Below, piece by piece: positions 38,433 to 51,415 of a DNA stretch of 64,000 bases. Origin of the DNA: Trochalopteron elliotii. Its lineage: Eukaryota > Chordata > Aves > Passeriformes > Leiothrichidae. Position numbers and translations under genes: made by a program. The stretch lies in NCBI GenBank assembly GCA_024734555.1, contig JANPWX010000026.1, positions 2,234,031 to 2,298,030 of the forward strand. The letters run 5' to 3'. Position 1 is the first letter of the stretch. Each line of letters opens with the position of its first letter. Under the pieces are notes generated by a model. That model was not told where the DNA came from. It did no database searches and saw only the letters and a program-made list of their open reading frames with translations.

Positions 38433-39505
38433 CTACACAGACAAGAAGATGGAAAGAGCAAAGTCAAAAATAACTTGGCATACTATTTCAACTTAACATA
38501 GTGCCACAGCAATGCATTTGGAATGGAGAACACAAAGAAGTTCATCTTTTCCTTGCAAAGTAAGATCAGTGTGCACTCAGTGTGGGTTTAACTCTGGGTC
38601 TAGCAAGTACAGCAGGAAGAAATCCTACATTTTCCTCACTAGACAAACAGTGCTACCCTCATCCCAGGGGGACCTCCAAAGGCAAGAAAAAAAAATCTAT
38701 TACATTTCCAAATAAACAGCTGTGTCCAGCAACATTCCCATATAATAGAGTGTTTGATAAAAGCTGTAAATGCTAACAGGACATGGATTCTGTGGTCTGG
38801 ATCCCCAAAAAATAAACTGCCTTCCTTATTCAAATGAGTAAACTCACCTTCCCAGCCCTTGTAGAAAGCTTCATGGAAATGTTTTTTATTGGAAAAAGAT
38901 TTATGATTATACTTAGAAATGTAGTCTTCAGATCAGTTGCTTATTTTGTTTCAAAGACTGATCATCAATAGCAAATACAAAGAGAAGTTTGTTAATTCTG
39001 ATGCAAATCATCTTCCAGTTAAATGTAATTATTTTCTTTTCCCACCTTAACCTATACACGCTTCAAATTTCATTTTTCAAGGTGAAATGCTAACGCTTTT
39101 ACTAAGAAAGAGCCAGAGTACCTAAAATTTAATGTTATAGTAAGACAGACTAAAGGGACTCTTAATAGATCATGTTCAACAGCTTCTTCAGAACTGACCT
39201 GAACCATAAGCAGACATGAACAGAGAACAGTGTATTGCTTCTTACAACTTTCTTATGACAAAATGCTATTAGATATATTTCACAACTCCTTGAAAGATAA
39301 AACCACAATAGACCAAAAGTTTAAGATGCACCCATACATGTTTTTATTCTACAACACTTTAAGGATAGAGTAGATATCTCAAGGTTCAGATTAAGTTGTA
39401 ATGTAATAGAAGCCAAAGTCATTCAATGCATCTAAATGAAGGTTTTAATAAACTAACTTCTTCAGTAAAATGGGGGGGGGAAAGCAACAAAGTAACAAAC
39501 ATTAC

Positions 39506-39640
39506 CTGATACTTCGGTATCTGTTCTTTGATATTCTGCATACAGCTTATAGAGGGACTGTGGGAAGAAATATTGTTGTTCCCATTGCTTGCTTGGCAGT
39601 TCTTGGCAGAAGTCTTTACAGAAGTCTCATCGGCTATCTT
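39506..39640 (-). CDS. FNIP2: FNIP2 exon 3: Ser/Asn-rich longin loop
   Basis: The exon has 135 nt, exactly 45 codons, phase 0 at both ends, residues 43-87. It ends in KEQIPKYQ, close to the KEQLPKYQ of mammalian FNIP2. The middle is a low-complexity loop of the type NGNNNISSHSPSIS. Mammalian FNIP2 has a longer poly-Ser run here, so this part is fast-evolving and probably disordered. The acceptor ends GACACAG and the donor is GTAATG. Confidence 0.93.
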
Positions 39641-41611
39641 CTGTGTCAAAACAATGTGATAAAAACTATTAAAGTAAATCTGAGAGCTCCCATCTCTAAA
39701 CATATCATGGCAAGAATCTTCTTAAAACTACAAGAAAGCCACAGAAATAAAGAATACTCTTATTTGCTTCAAAAAATATCTATCAGTTTTAAAATATTTT
39801 TTTAAATGCCAGCATCAGAGCAAGTGGAGAACTGCTCTCACATTCACACTGTCAGATAAATTTTCATAGGAGTGAAATATAATCAGAGTAATTAGTCAGC
39901 TTCATGGGAAGATCATTCCCAATTGTTAGGAATTACTCTTTGTAATATTTGCTGAAATTTATGTAAGCGAAATCTCAGGTTTTGGGTTTCTTACAAATAA
40001 ATTCCTGTAATCATTTGCACAATTAATCACTCAGATCGCATATAACTTTTGCTCCCCAATTGATTAACAGATTTCTAAAACAGAAGAACAGCCAGCAAAG
40101 AAAAGGGATGAATAATCCATCATTTGGTAGAATTAACAGGTTAAAGACAAACAATGTATTTGAATATGCAATGTGAATAAGCCTTACTGTATTTCAGAAA
40201 AACACACAGTATACACAAATATGCTTCCCTGACTTCAATTTAAACAGGACTGAGTTTGAAAGTAATTTTGCCTTAATTTTAAATGAATCAAGATTCAGTT
40301 TTGCTGTTTGAGAACAACCAAACACTCAAAATCATTTTCCACGCCTATGTGTTTGCATGGCATTCAAAGTACTTTGGCTGTTTTAAGAGGGTACCTAGAT
40401 TAGTGTCTGGCTAGAAAACAGATTATAGCCTGTATCATGTATTATGAGGGAGGTTATAATCTGTTTCATGTCAGTGTTGCATAGAGAGTTTCTGATAGTA
40501 CATTTTGTAGTTAACTTTTAGCTAAAGTATTCAAGCAGATGGAATAATTTAAGTATTTAAATAAAGCCAGAAATGTATTTTTTGCTAAGATGCTGTTTGT
40601 TTTAAAATAACTTCAGATACAAAGTAATGACCTTGATTTTGGGAGGGGATGGTGGAAGAGGGGAAGCAAGATTAACAACCAGCCTGACCCATTTATGCTC
40701 TTAAGTAGATGATCAGACATCAGCTGATGATGCTCATCAGTCTTACTGATTCAGCACAATGGCATATTTACAGTGTGACTGAAATAGAGATTACTGCTTT
40801 TTGTAAGTTCTACAAGTTGTGACTGTTCTTATATGGCTTATACAGGTATATATATGGCTTTGCAATAAACCATGCTTTAATAAGCTGAAACTGCTGGCTC
40901 TAAAAAAAACTTCAAAACAAACAAAAATTTGAAATAATTCAACGTAGAAGAGAAAGATAAAGGCAGTAGAAAAAACAAGAAAAACTACCACAAAACAGAA
41001 AACACTATTGGTTTACTGATCTTAAAATTACCTAAGTTTGCTGAAAGCTTTACTCCACAATTTGTGTGCTTGGAGAGCAGCAAAAAGAACTTGCATCTTG
41101 ACAGCATCTGGCCTTGCTGTCATGTGTCTCCAAAACTTACATGGCCATATATATCACCATGCGTCATGCTTACACAACACAATGTGGTTAGCCAGTGAAG
41201 TTGTTTTAATTCAAATAAAGACAAGAGCTTTCCTAATCCAAACACCAAAGGAAAAAAAGCACCTTTAGACACATGGTGAACATCACTGAAATGGATCGCA
41301 CAGCCAGGGCTAACAACAAAAAGCAAACCCAGTCAACATTAGAAAGGCTGAAGAAATATTCAGTTTAAAGGGAAATAGATTTCTTTGCCAGAAAGCAAAC
41401 CTGGATTGTTACATTTGAATACCATATTTATATTATAAATACAAAATATCACATATGTTCATAGGCTTGTTGTAATCTAACACATGCTTGTTGCAGCTAT
41501 CACAGTGAAAGATCACAAGATTAAGAAGTTGACACTGTCCTATTAAAATAACTGCTTTTGAAAAGGAAAACAAAAGTGCAGTAGGACAACAGCAAAATTA
41601 ACATTTCATAC
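39641..41611 (-). other. FNIP2 intron 2
   Basis: Intron of about 2 kb, AT-rich, with the inverted repeat at 40416-40466. No exon-like sequence was found between exons 2 and 3. Confidence 0.9.
40416..40466. repeat. Inverted repeat, 12-bp arms
   Basis: AAACAGATTATA at 40416-40427 is matched by its reverse complement TATAATCTGTTT at 40455-40466, with a spacer of 27 bases. It lies in intron 2 of FNIP2. It could be a chance hairpin or the remnant of a small inverted-repeat element. Confidence 0.6.
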
Positions 41612-41738
41612 CTGAACCACAGCTTCATCAATTTTGCGGACTGCTTTGGAATCAAACAAGACCTGTCTGCCCCTCCTCTCACAGTCTTGGTAAACTATCA
41701 GGCGGATTTCATTCAAGTCAAACTCCGAAGAGGACCAG
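41612..41738 (-). CDS. FNIP2: FNIP2 exon 2: first longin-domain strands
   Basis: The exon has 127 nt and encodes residues 1-42, including [20 protein letters not shown] and [11 protein letters not shown]. This is the most conserved N-terminal block of FNIP proteins and contributes the first strands of the longin domain used for FLCN pairing and Rag contact. On the minus strand the acceptor ends CTGTAG and the donor is GTATGA. The first base completes the Ser codon begun in exon 1, and the exon ends on a full codon (Gln). Confidence 0.97.
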
Positions 41739-44700
41739 CTACAGATTAGAAACACAAGATGTTAAAATAGCATGTTTACTTTGCAGGTTCATTTAAATGA
41801 AGAAACAGGTATCAGGCAAAGACATATTTTATTTAGCATTTACAGAATCCAGGGTGCAACTCACATAGCTCCAAGCACAAAGGAACTCCAAAGGAGTGTC
41901 TAAGCTCAGTGCCGCTAACACAGGCAGGCAAAGCCAGACCAATTTTCATCCAGCCTTTTCCCAAAATCTTCCAGAGAGAGAACATAAAACTGTCTCAGCA
42001 ATCAGCTCCAGGCCTTAACTCTTATTATTCTCTTCTCTGTACACAGCCTGGATCTCCTTATTTTAAGGTAAATGTACTATTTTATGCAATACTCCCAGTG
42101 GCAATAAAACAAAATGGATTATCATCCTCTCTACTGCAGCCTTTCAAAAGCACAAGGCTTACACCCTCTCTCTTCCTTCTCTAAACAACACAAACCTAAT
42201 TCCTTTTGACCTATTTCTGACAATGTAAGTTAAGATTTTTCCCAAAGTTTAAGTCTTGCAACTGATAGAAGAGATTTATGTTGTTCCATTCTGTCCCCTT
42301 TTCTGAGACACGTCAGCGGTTACAAAGCTGAGACATTGATTGCTGAGACTTGATCTCCAGCTACAACAAAAATCATTTAGTCCATGAAACCAAGATACTT
42401 GAACCTCAACCTGAAGCAAAACAATTCTCTCAAGCCAGAATCTGCCCATTCTCAAGTTACAACATGGCACATGACCTGCCTCACCGCACTACCACAGGGG
42501 CCAAGGAGCCAAACTGATCATTGTGGCAGTGACAAGAAACCTCATTTCCTAATTTCAAAAGGAGTCAGTCTGCACATCAGAGCATGGAGAGTTGCTTGGC
42601 CTCAGCTTCAGAAAACACTTTTCAGGTTATGTAGCTGACAAGCTGAAATCAATGGAAAAACCCTACTACTGCATAAAGCAGTGCCACAGAGCACTGATGC
42701 TCAGCCACACTGCCCCAGCTCTGACCTGGATGGACTGCACCTGGGGGGTGAGAGTACAACTGTTATTAATAGTTGTTGGTTTAACAAACTGCATAACAGA
42801 CTTCAGCCAAGGCCACATTGATCTTCCACCCAAAATTAGGTTTCATTTAGGAATTTCCCCAAACTGTGCTTTACAGAAATGGAAGGTAGATAACAGAAGA
42901 GCATAAAACCCCCATACAGATGAAAGACTTGGATTTATGAAGCTATTTCTTTTATTCCCTGCTGCTCTGTCAACATCCATAAATCAACACTGAGGTAAAC
43001 ACTATCAAATACTGCTAGAGTCAGGATAACTGATTTAGAAGTACACTTGTGATTTTAAAATAATTTCAAGTAAAGGCAGCTTAATTTCTTCTTTGTGCTC
43101 TATGTGGCTAAAAAACAAGCCTAAACAGGCATCTTTTTCAGATGAAAAAGATGAAAGACCTCAATCTGGAGGTCTATTTTTAAACATCTTTGGACAGAAT
43201 AAGCCAGACACCTATTTTCACTGTAAGATACTCTGATACAAGTATGCTGTATGTACATAATATGCAATGTTTCCCATCATGGAATGATGCTAAAGGCTGT
43301 TTTGCCATTCCCAGTGAGGAAACTTCTTGATGTGCGTGTAACATGCTGCCTTCAGAACTGCCGAGAGTGCCAGGCAGATTTCTTTCCAAGCCTTCCCTCT
43401 CAAAGGCAGTCACAGCATTACATTAACCTGCATGAGACCAGACCTGATACCATTGTTGATAGTTGCCCAAAGATCCTACACACCTTGCTTACACAGAGAG
43501 CTGCAACTACACCATCTGTTTTAAGAACTGTTACTAGTTTCTCAGCCTACTGCCTGTGCCATGCTATTACAAAATCCAGTTACACTGAATGTAAGAGAAG
43601 TCAGAGCCATCAATATACTTCATCCTAGTCTGCCACATGAATCTGATACTCTCCAGTATCAGACAACCCAATATCTCTTCAGTTACATAGCTATTTACTT
43701 ACTTGCTGCAACAGACAACCTGAAGTAACTATGCTGTTTTCTTAAAAAGGCTGCAGGTCTTCCCTTCCTTTAACAGCAAAGAAAGGTACATCTCTATGGC
43801 TTTAGCTGAAATCCTGTGCAAGAGCAAAGCCTTATTTATCTCCATGACTGGCACAGCAGCATCCATACTTCTGACCACAGGCTTGCATGTCTAAACTGAG
43901 AAAGATTTAATTCAGATACAGATTGAGCCAGTCTAGCCCTGCATCTGCCCTCTGATGCAGCATTGCATGCAGGCTGGGTTGCATGGATTCAGGTTTCCTT
44001 ATGAACAAATGAACTCCCTCATTATGCACTAAAGCAAACCCCATGGTGTTCATGCAGTGCTGACTTCTGTATAAGACACGAACTGGATTTTATGTTAAAG
44101 TAGAAGCCAATTTAACAGCCTTTTCCACACAACATGCCAGAACTGAAGATTCCTACAATCTGTCAGAACTACAAACAGATCCTCTAGAACCAGACAGCAA
44201 TGAGATAAAAAATTACATAAAATCTATCATACAGAGCTTTATGTGACTAGCAAACTAAATCTAGGGAAGTAATTTCAGGTAATGCTTCTTATAGTTCTAA
44301 CCAAATAGCAAACTTATGTTTCAATGATGCCATTGCTTGGAGATGCAGTTCCTGCAGCAAACCTACCCATTACAGATGAGATCCCCATTTGATAACATCC
44401 AGCATATCTACAGGCAATTCATACAGGCATGCAAGTCCACGTAGTTTCATTACTTCCACATGGAATTCAGCAGCAGACCCAAGACTAGTCAGATGACCGG
44501 GATGTTTATGCCCATCACAAAAGCTGACGAGCACTGCTTACAGTATTTCCACCCTTTATTGTTTAAGTGAGATTATGTAACACAGATCCCCCCAAAACAG
44601 GGACAGCAGGAGTATTCAATCATCTCCTAAAAGCAGAGTGTTGAAGAATAAACAGTACGCAGACTCATTGGTCAGCTCTGTTTTCACATAAGCAAAAACC

Positions 44701-47700
44701 AAAACCCCAAAATGTTACTTCCTTATCTCTGCATTAGCTTCTTGCTAATTTAGCAATGTCAGGTCCTGCATATTCTTAAAAGTCAGCCGAATTAACTAAA
44801 TTAATGTGATCTTGTGTATGTGTTCGCATTTCAGGTGGCTGTTCTGACTGAACACATTTTCTTATTTGGCCACGAACGTAAGAGCCCCACATATCCTTTC
44901 ACCCCTTTTTGTAACCGTGTGACCCTTCCTATTACTTGTGTCTGCTCTGGTAATTGTTGGACCCTTCCATAAGTAAACTGAACTCTCTGCAGCAACAGAA
45001 GTCTATCCAAGCACATGAAAGTGGATCAGAAACACGGTTGGACAAAGGAAGAAGTAGAAGGCAGTGGAACCTGCACCTTCTTGGTGGCAGCATGACTTAC
45101 ACTAACTCACGTCATCCACCGAACTATATACCTTTAGGAAAGGGCACAAAGAAAACACTCCTGATACATTCCAAGTAAGTACAGAAACCAGTTGGGATGT
45201 TAATCGAGTTCTCGTTCCCAAGTCAGTTCTCTGTCATTTTAGTGAGCTGACTTCCCTAAGGGGAGTCAGTTCCAAAAGGACTTGAAAGGCCAAGGCCAGA
45301 AGAAGGGGAAAAAGGACAAGAGCATGATGCCAAAAATCAATGGAAGAGGTGGCTCATCCAACACCATCAGTCTGTTTGAGCAGATCAGCTTATCTAGACT
45401 CACCTTCAGACTATCTTTACTGTATGTGGAAGATGCTAGAACTAATAAACATTATCTTCAAGTCAAAATAAATAAACCAAATCAAGCTGTCTCTGTTCAC
45501 ATGACAGTAGAACCAGGTATACTAGAGATACTAAAATGCTATGGATTTTTTTTTTTTTTTGAAAGAAAGCCACAAGTTTGGAACAGCTTACAGATATCCT
45601 GAAAAGTTTTGTTCCCAGAGAAGCTTAAGCTTGCTTTATTTTCTCCTACACGTACATATAAGCTACTTTTCTTTGGCTTGTTCAACATTTCTTCAATTAC
45701 AGTTATGAGACGTGGAGGCAAGATTTCTCTTACTTAGGGGAAAGCAGACTAGTTTGTTCCCGGAAAAAAATTCAGAAAAATTCCCTCATTCTGCCCTGAA
45801 TAAATACTTCCAGTTAATACAGATTTCCAAACTCCAATGTTTACAAAGAAAGCTTTTGCTTCACCTTTATAATTACCAGCATGCATGCAATAACTGAAGA
45901 GTGACCTATTCATTTATATTCAAAAACCACTGCAGTTGACCTTAAACTGTTTTTGAAAGTGATTAATCCCTCACTCCTTCACTGCAACATCTACATACAG
46001 GCTAGAGAACCAAACAGGCTTAAACATTCTTGTGTATTTATCTATATTTTTTGGCTTCTTAGACCAGCAACCCTTTATGTAGAATACTAATTCTAACACC
46101 CTTGGGTGCTAGAACTTGGAAAAAGCCACCATGAACCATATTTTCAACACAGCTACATAGCTACAAAGAGTCAGACATTGGAGACATGCTGGCACATGTC
46201 TGAAAAGGACAACACCAAAGTTAAATAAACACTATTCCCACTTCAGATTACTCTGATGTAATGCTTGAATTAGAGGTAACAAGTAAATTAAATTAGAGCT
46301 AATTTGACAAGTGAAGCAGAGGCTCCCCTCTCTGTTCTTCCCCCACTTCACAGCATTCTCTCCTGTCAGCTCCGCACACTGTTAGTATTTGACCCACTAA
46401 CACACGAGGTGGCAAAAAAAAGTAAAAAGAGGAACTAATTAGGAAACTAAAAAGAAGGTAAGATTATTTAACCTTAATTGAAAAGAAAGGCAATTACCCT
46501 TTTTGCCTCAGTTTGCATATACATAAATCTTACACAGAGTCAAGAATGTCGGTTCAGTTTCAAACAGGAAAGACTTTCTGGAGTTTCAGTCAGCATCATC
46601 ATCAAGAATAAGTCTCTAACAGAACTTTTTCAATTATTTACAAAATAGCCTTTCAGGCACATGATAATAAATCTAATATTACATAAAAATGGCCTTTCTT
46701 TGTCAAAAATCATACACATCAAAAATGTTACATGCATACCTGTTTTGCAGCAGTCTAGTCACTTTGTTCACATGGCTGACACTTTCATCTCTCAAAGACT
46801 TTCTAATTCTTTCATCCAATGTGGTACAAGAGAGGTTATTTCCAAGTGGTACATCGTTGTTGTTTCTTGCTCTTTCTATTTGTCCCCCAATGCCATTTGC
46901 AGTTTTTGGTGTACCCCCACACATTTTCTTAGCTACAAATCCTCTTGTAAGACTCCCTCAAAGAAACTAAATTCCTGCTGAAGAGAAACAGCCTCAATCA
47001 GGTTTCTTCACTATCGATCAACCATTAACAACAGTAATTTACCATCAGCTTTCTTCCCTATAAAAGAACACAGTCTGCTGAATTTCCAATTGGAGGGAGA
47101 ACAGGCAAAGTAATCTTCATATATTCTATAAGCCATTAATACAAAAAGACAGCTGTAGCTAATGTACTCCTGCAATTATTCCAGACAGAACAGACATGAC
47201 TTTCAGGTTTCAGAAGCCATCGTGGACTTGCTCTTGCTGCTGTCAGAGGTTCTCCTACTAAGCCTAGTGCAAAGCTGTAGCAGATACAACAGCTAATATT
47301 GACTTTAGCTATGTTTGTTTCCTGGTATGTGATTTAGGTAGCTGGCAATTATGTAGTCACAAGACTGAACCATATGGCCTCTTTTAAAAAAAAAGCATAG
47401 TTGCTTTTGCAGTGACTCGCCCTTAGTTGCAAGGTTGTTCTAACACTGGCTACAACACCCTGTTAATGGCTCTCATGTGAGCAAGTGTCATCTGACAACC
47501 CCTAGCAACCTCATATAGCTTAGGAGCAAGTAACAATCTGTCATCATTGCCATATGGCGATCAGTTTCAAAAACCTAACTACCAACACCAAGAAATATAC
47601 TAGATATTCTACACTGTAATGCTTTTATTTCTAAGGACAAATACTACTTATACTTGGACAAGAACTTGACACTAGTACTTTGAAAAGTTTTAGAAAGTAT

Positions 47701-47883
47701 GAAGGAAAACAATGAGAAAAGGTTTGTTGCAGACTTCAAATCACTTGATGAGGATTTACAGTCATGTGCCTTTTAAAATAATTCAATAGCAATACTGATG
47801 ACAAAAGTATCTAATAAAATACTCCTGATGAAATAAATATAAAATTTTGAACAGAACAAAGGAATCAGATTACAGAAGACAGA

Positions 47884-48372
47884 ATATCATCAAATCCAAC
47901 TCCTGGGCCCGCACAAAAGCATCCACAAGAGTCAGACTTACGCCCCAAAGCATTGTCCAAAAGCTTCTTGAGCTCTGTCAGGACTGGTGCTGTGACTACT
48001 TCCCTGGGGAGCCTGTTCTAGTGCCCAAACACCCTCTGGGTGAGTAACTTTTTTCTAATATGTAACCTATACCTCCCTGGCACAGGTTCAGGCCATTTCC
48101 TCGGGTCCTGTCACTGGTCACCACAGAGAAGAGATCAGTGCCTGCCCTTCCTCTTCCCCTCATGAGGAAGGTATAAATGCAGTGAGGTCTTCTCTCAGTT
48201 TCCTACTCTCCAGGCTCAACAAACTGAGTGGCCTCAGCCATTCCTCATATGGCTTCTCCCCAAGGCCCTTCACCATCCTTGTTGCCCTCGTTTGGGCACT
48301 CTCTGATAGCTCAAATATCTGTCTATTATAGCACTGACCAAAGCTGCACACAGGATGTTCTATTAGGCTCTG
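47884..48372 (-). mobile_element. CR1 LINE copy in FNIP2 intron 1
   Basis: About 490 bp, minus orientation. The plus strand shows ATCATCAAATCCAACTCC, CTTCCCTGGGGAGCCTGTTC, GCCATTTCCTCGGGTCCTGT and CACTGACCAAAGCTGCACAC, a series diagnostic of CR1. The 5' part is missing. Open frames inside are remnants of the element. Confidence 0.85.
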
Positions 48373-50464
48373 GCAATTCTACTGCAGAACAAAGCTCTCT
48401 TCCCCATCTTTGCTTTAAAAAAAGTTATCCAGACATATCTGCTCATAATTCACATCTGTCAAATTATGATGGGCTTTCTCCCCATCAGTAAAATTTTAGA
48501 CATTTTATAAGATAACAGTCCTACTGCAATTTCCCTTCCAGGTTAAAAAGGGAAAATAACTTTGTTAATGGTCAACCAGACCAGCCATGGAGTTAGAAGC
48601 AAGATTTCAAAATCCAGTGCTACGTGCTACCTGCTAAGCACAGCACCCTTAAAATGATTTTGTAATCATAGTTAATCTCAATCTCTAAAAACGGGACAGA
48701 AGTGAAGGAAAAAATACTAGAGCAAAGTTAGGGTGAACAACTTGCTCTGTTGCTGAGGGAAACCTATAGCAATAAGAAGAACCAGCTCCACTTCAATCCC
48801 CAGAGAAGTGACAAGTTCCAGATCACAATCACTCCTCCCAAGAGCAGAAAACAAGTGAAATCTTTGGCCTGTTCTCATATGATTTAAACAATCTATGAGA
48901 GGACAACTTTAGCCCCCATCTCATTGAGGAAGACTACTTCAAACACCAGTGTTACCAGTCATCTTTGAAGTGTGACTGAAATAAGTGAAATATTACACTT
49001 CGACTAAGATCAGGAAATCGTAGCCTTCACTTCTGTACTACCTTTTCCCCAAACAAACCAAAATTCTGGAACATTCATCAAACTATCAAATTCATCAGAC
49101 ATTAAAACAAGGAGCTCCTGTAAGCTCACTAAATAGATGTGCTTTATAACACTACCTCATCTGTAAATGCAATCATCTATAAAATAATATAAATCCTAAA
49201 GTACCTGGGGAATTAACATTGCAAATCCACAGAACAGTTTCTAAACAACAACAAAATAATACATAAATCCACACATGGAAAACACACAGACTCCATGAAG
49301 TAGATAACACAGAAAATGGAGAAAATGTCCTGCTCTGCAGATATAATCCTCTGTGAAGCAGAGTTTAATCACTCTTTTTCTAGGCTATGTGATAGCATGT
49401 CACCTGCTCTGTTTCTAGGTCATTTCACGTCCTTCATCTTCACTGCGAGACAATTGCCTAAATGATTTGAACTCAAGGTAACACTTTAGCAAGAAAATTC
49501 GAGGGGAAAGAGGAAATAAATATATGTGATGTAGTTAAGAATAATTTTCTGTTACAGCTATCCACTTGTTACAGCTGTCCACTGAAACTTAAGCACTGTT
49601 TTCAAATCTAAGAGAATATTTTCAGAGACCTCTGCAAGGTTTTATTTTCTAAACAGCTTTTAGAAGTGGCTAGAGAAGCTTAGGAAAAAAAGTTTGAATC
49701 ATACCTGCTGTTTCAGTGAGCATTTGTTTTTGCAGAACATACATTTAGCACAACTGATACACAAAAAAATGCCTAGACCTAGACATTCAGGATTAGTGCC
49801 AAAACTAAATGTTTAAAGATGAAGTGGAATCTCTTTTGGATTGCTTAATGATTATTTTCCCTCTTTAAGTCCATTGAACAGCTTATGTGGAAGATAGGTT
49901 CTTGTCCTCCCTTCTAATTTGAATCATTTACCCTACATTGTTTCTCCTCTTTCTAAAACCTCAGATAAGGAAGAGTTGTGCTGATGCCACACCACATTCC
50001 TTTTCCACCATGACTTGAAGTAGTCCTAATATGGCAAAGCTCTATTAACCTCAGATGAACTACCTTGTTCAGGCATGATACATAGTTACTAGTTTCACAC
50101 AAGTTAGGCGGGATACATTGCAGATTAGTCACGCAACAAGCGAAGGAAGGTATTACTTGGAGCACTGCTCTCTCTCTCTCAGGACAGATTTTCCTGAAAA
50201 AAGAGTTCAGGTGGAGAAAAATAAAAGTTCTCAGTATCAAATCACTGTACAGAAGGGTAACTTTTTTTTTGGATAATTCTCTGTGTTCCTCTATGAAGTC
50301 CAAAACAATATGCAATATATTTGTTCATTGAAAAGCTAGAATTCCACAGACTCCCTGCTTAGGAAAGGACAATATACTGGATTTTTGTAAGGCTGGAAGC
50401 ATTTTTTCCATCCTCTTTGCTGCTACAAAGCAATATCATCACAGGCATGCAAAAGAAATTACAA

Positions 50465-50478
50465 GACACACACACACA
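50465..50478. repeat. Short (AC)n run
   Basis: Simple AC repeat of about seven units in FNIP2 intron 1. Confidence 0.75.
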
Positions 50479-51259
50479 GGTTAACAAACAGATCTACGCA
50501 GGTTGGAGTCACCAAGAAGTGCACACATCAGCCTTCCACAAACATAAAGAGCAGCCCATTAAACCAGTGCGTCACAACTCAACTTCTCTAAGTTATCAGG
50601 AATCACTGTTCACTGGCTTATCTACAAGTCTGAGAGCTAGCTGTCAGAGTAGCTCAGTAATAATGTAGAAATAAAAAAATAAAACCCAAAATAAAACAAA
50701 ACCCTAATCAAAGAAAACACCCAGCAAGTAGTACATTGTTTGAAGCAGGACCACAAATAGCACAGAGACAGTGCTCTCCGTTGCTAGCTCCAGAAGTGGA
50801 ATTCCTCATTAGCAAAGAGAAGAGCTAAAGACTTGTAATTGCATGAAAAAGGGCATGCATTTAATTGTGTTTTACCATTAAGAAAAGTATGTTTTTTGTT
50901 AAACTAGGTCTTTAAACAAAGAAAAGTAAAGTCTGCAGTAAGGTTAGCACCCTAGGTCCACCACCTAGCTCCTTCCTCCATACAGAAAGCCATGCTCAGT
51001 CTCAAACAACTTTCCTCTTTCCATGCCACTTTCTGCCATCATCTCCATAGCTTCTAACAGCCAGGAGAGCTCAGCTGATCCAAAGTCAAGTATTTTGCAG
51101 AAGCTGTTTCATGGTGATCAAACACCATTTATCATTTCAAAGAACTGAAAATTTGCTTGTAATTTAACACTCTCTAGGATTTGACTGCTTCTTTCCCTGT
51201 TTATCTTTTCGAGGCACCTGCAACAAGCAGCTTCCAGCTTTCACTGTAGCCAAACAGCT

Positions 51260-51415
51260 CGATCCGGGAGCAGGCAGTGCTGGGTCCGGCACCTCTGCTG
51301 CATGGCCGGGCACGGGCGGCCGGGCCGGCCAGGCCACCCCACCCCACCTTCTCCGGCACGCAGCGCTGGGTCTCAGTTAATGCATCATTCCCGTGTCACT
51401 TGTTCCAGCGGCGCC
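51260..51415. promoter_or_regulatory. Isolated GC-rich, CpG-dense patch in intron 1
   Basis: About 150 bp with roughly ten CpG in its core (51260-51371), including GGCCGGGCACGGGCGGCC, inside otherwise AT-rich intron. It could be an alternative promoter, an enhancer or a GC-rich repeat. I found no start codon that splices in phase to exon 2 nearby. Confidence 0.35.

Larger units (their letters stand above)
17224..41738 (-). other. FNIP2: FNIP2 gene, coding exons 2-18 (overview)
   Basis: Folliculin-interacting protein 2 is the partner of FLCN. The heterodimer docks on Rag GTPases at the lysosome, FLCN supplies GAP activity toward RagC/D, and the complex also binds AMPK and HSP90 (known for the family). 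Seventeen exons on the minus strand join without any phase conflict into 1101 codons plus a stop. With an exon 1 of a few dozen codons the length fits the vertebrate protein of about 1,100 residues. The paralogue is FNIP2 rather than FNIP1, judged from stretches such as [28 protein letters not shown] and [16 protein letters not shown]. Below, residues are numbered from the first full codon of exon 2 (W1), because exon 1 is missing. The family architecture is an N-terminal longin domain, a Ser-rich linker and a DENN domain interrupted by a long disordered insert, here exon 14. Confidence 0.97.

Noticed and set aside
17224..41738. Assignment to FNIP1 instead of FNIP2
   Set aside because: The two share many motifs, but the exon 6, 7, 12, 13 and 16 sequences follow the FNIP2 paralogue, for example SFEYINQDP where FNIP1 has SLEFINQD, and QVATSQRK in exon 16.
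43251..43628. Plus-strand 125-codon open frame in intron 1
   Set aside because: No homology or splice evidence, and length alone is not enough in 22 kb of intron.
49953..50315. Minus-strand 120-codon open frame in intron 1
   Set aside because: No recognisable motif. It covers ordinary AT-rich intron and looks random.
51213..51300. Alternative FNIP2 first exon ending in GCAG before GTGCCT near 51220
   Set aside because: The phase would fit exon 2, but the frame has a stop shortly upstream and no ATG, so it cannot supply a coding start.
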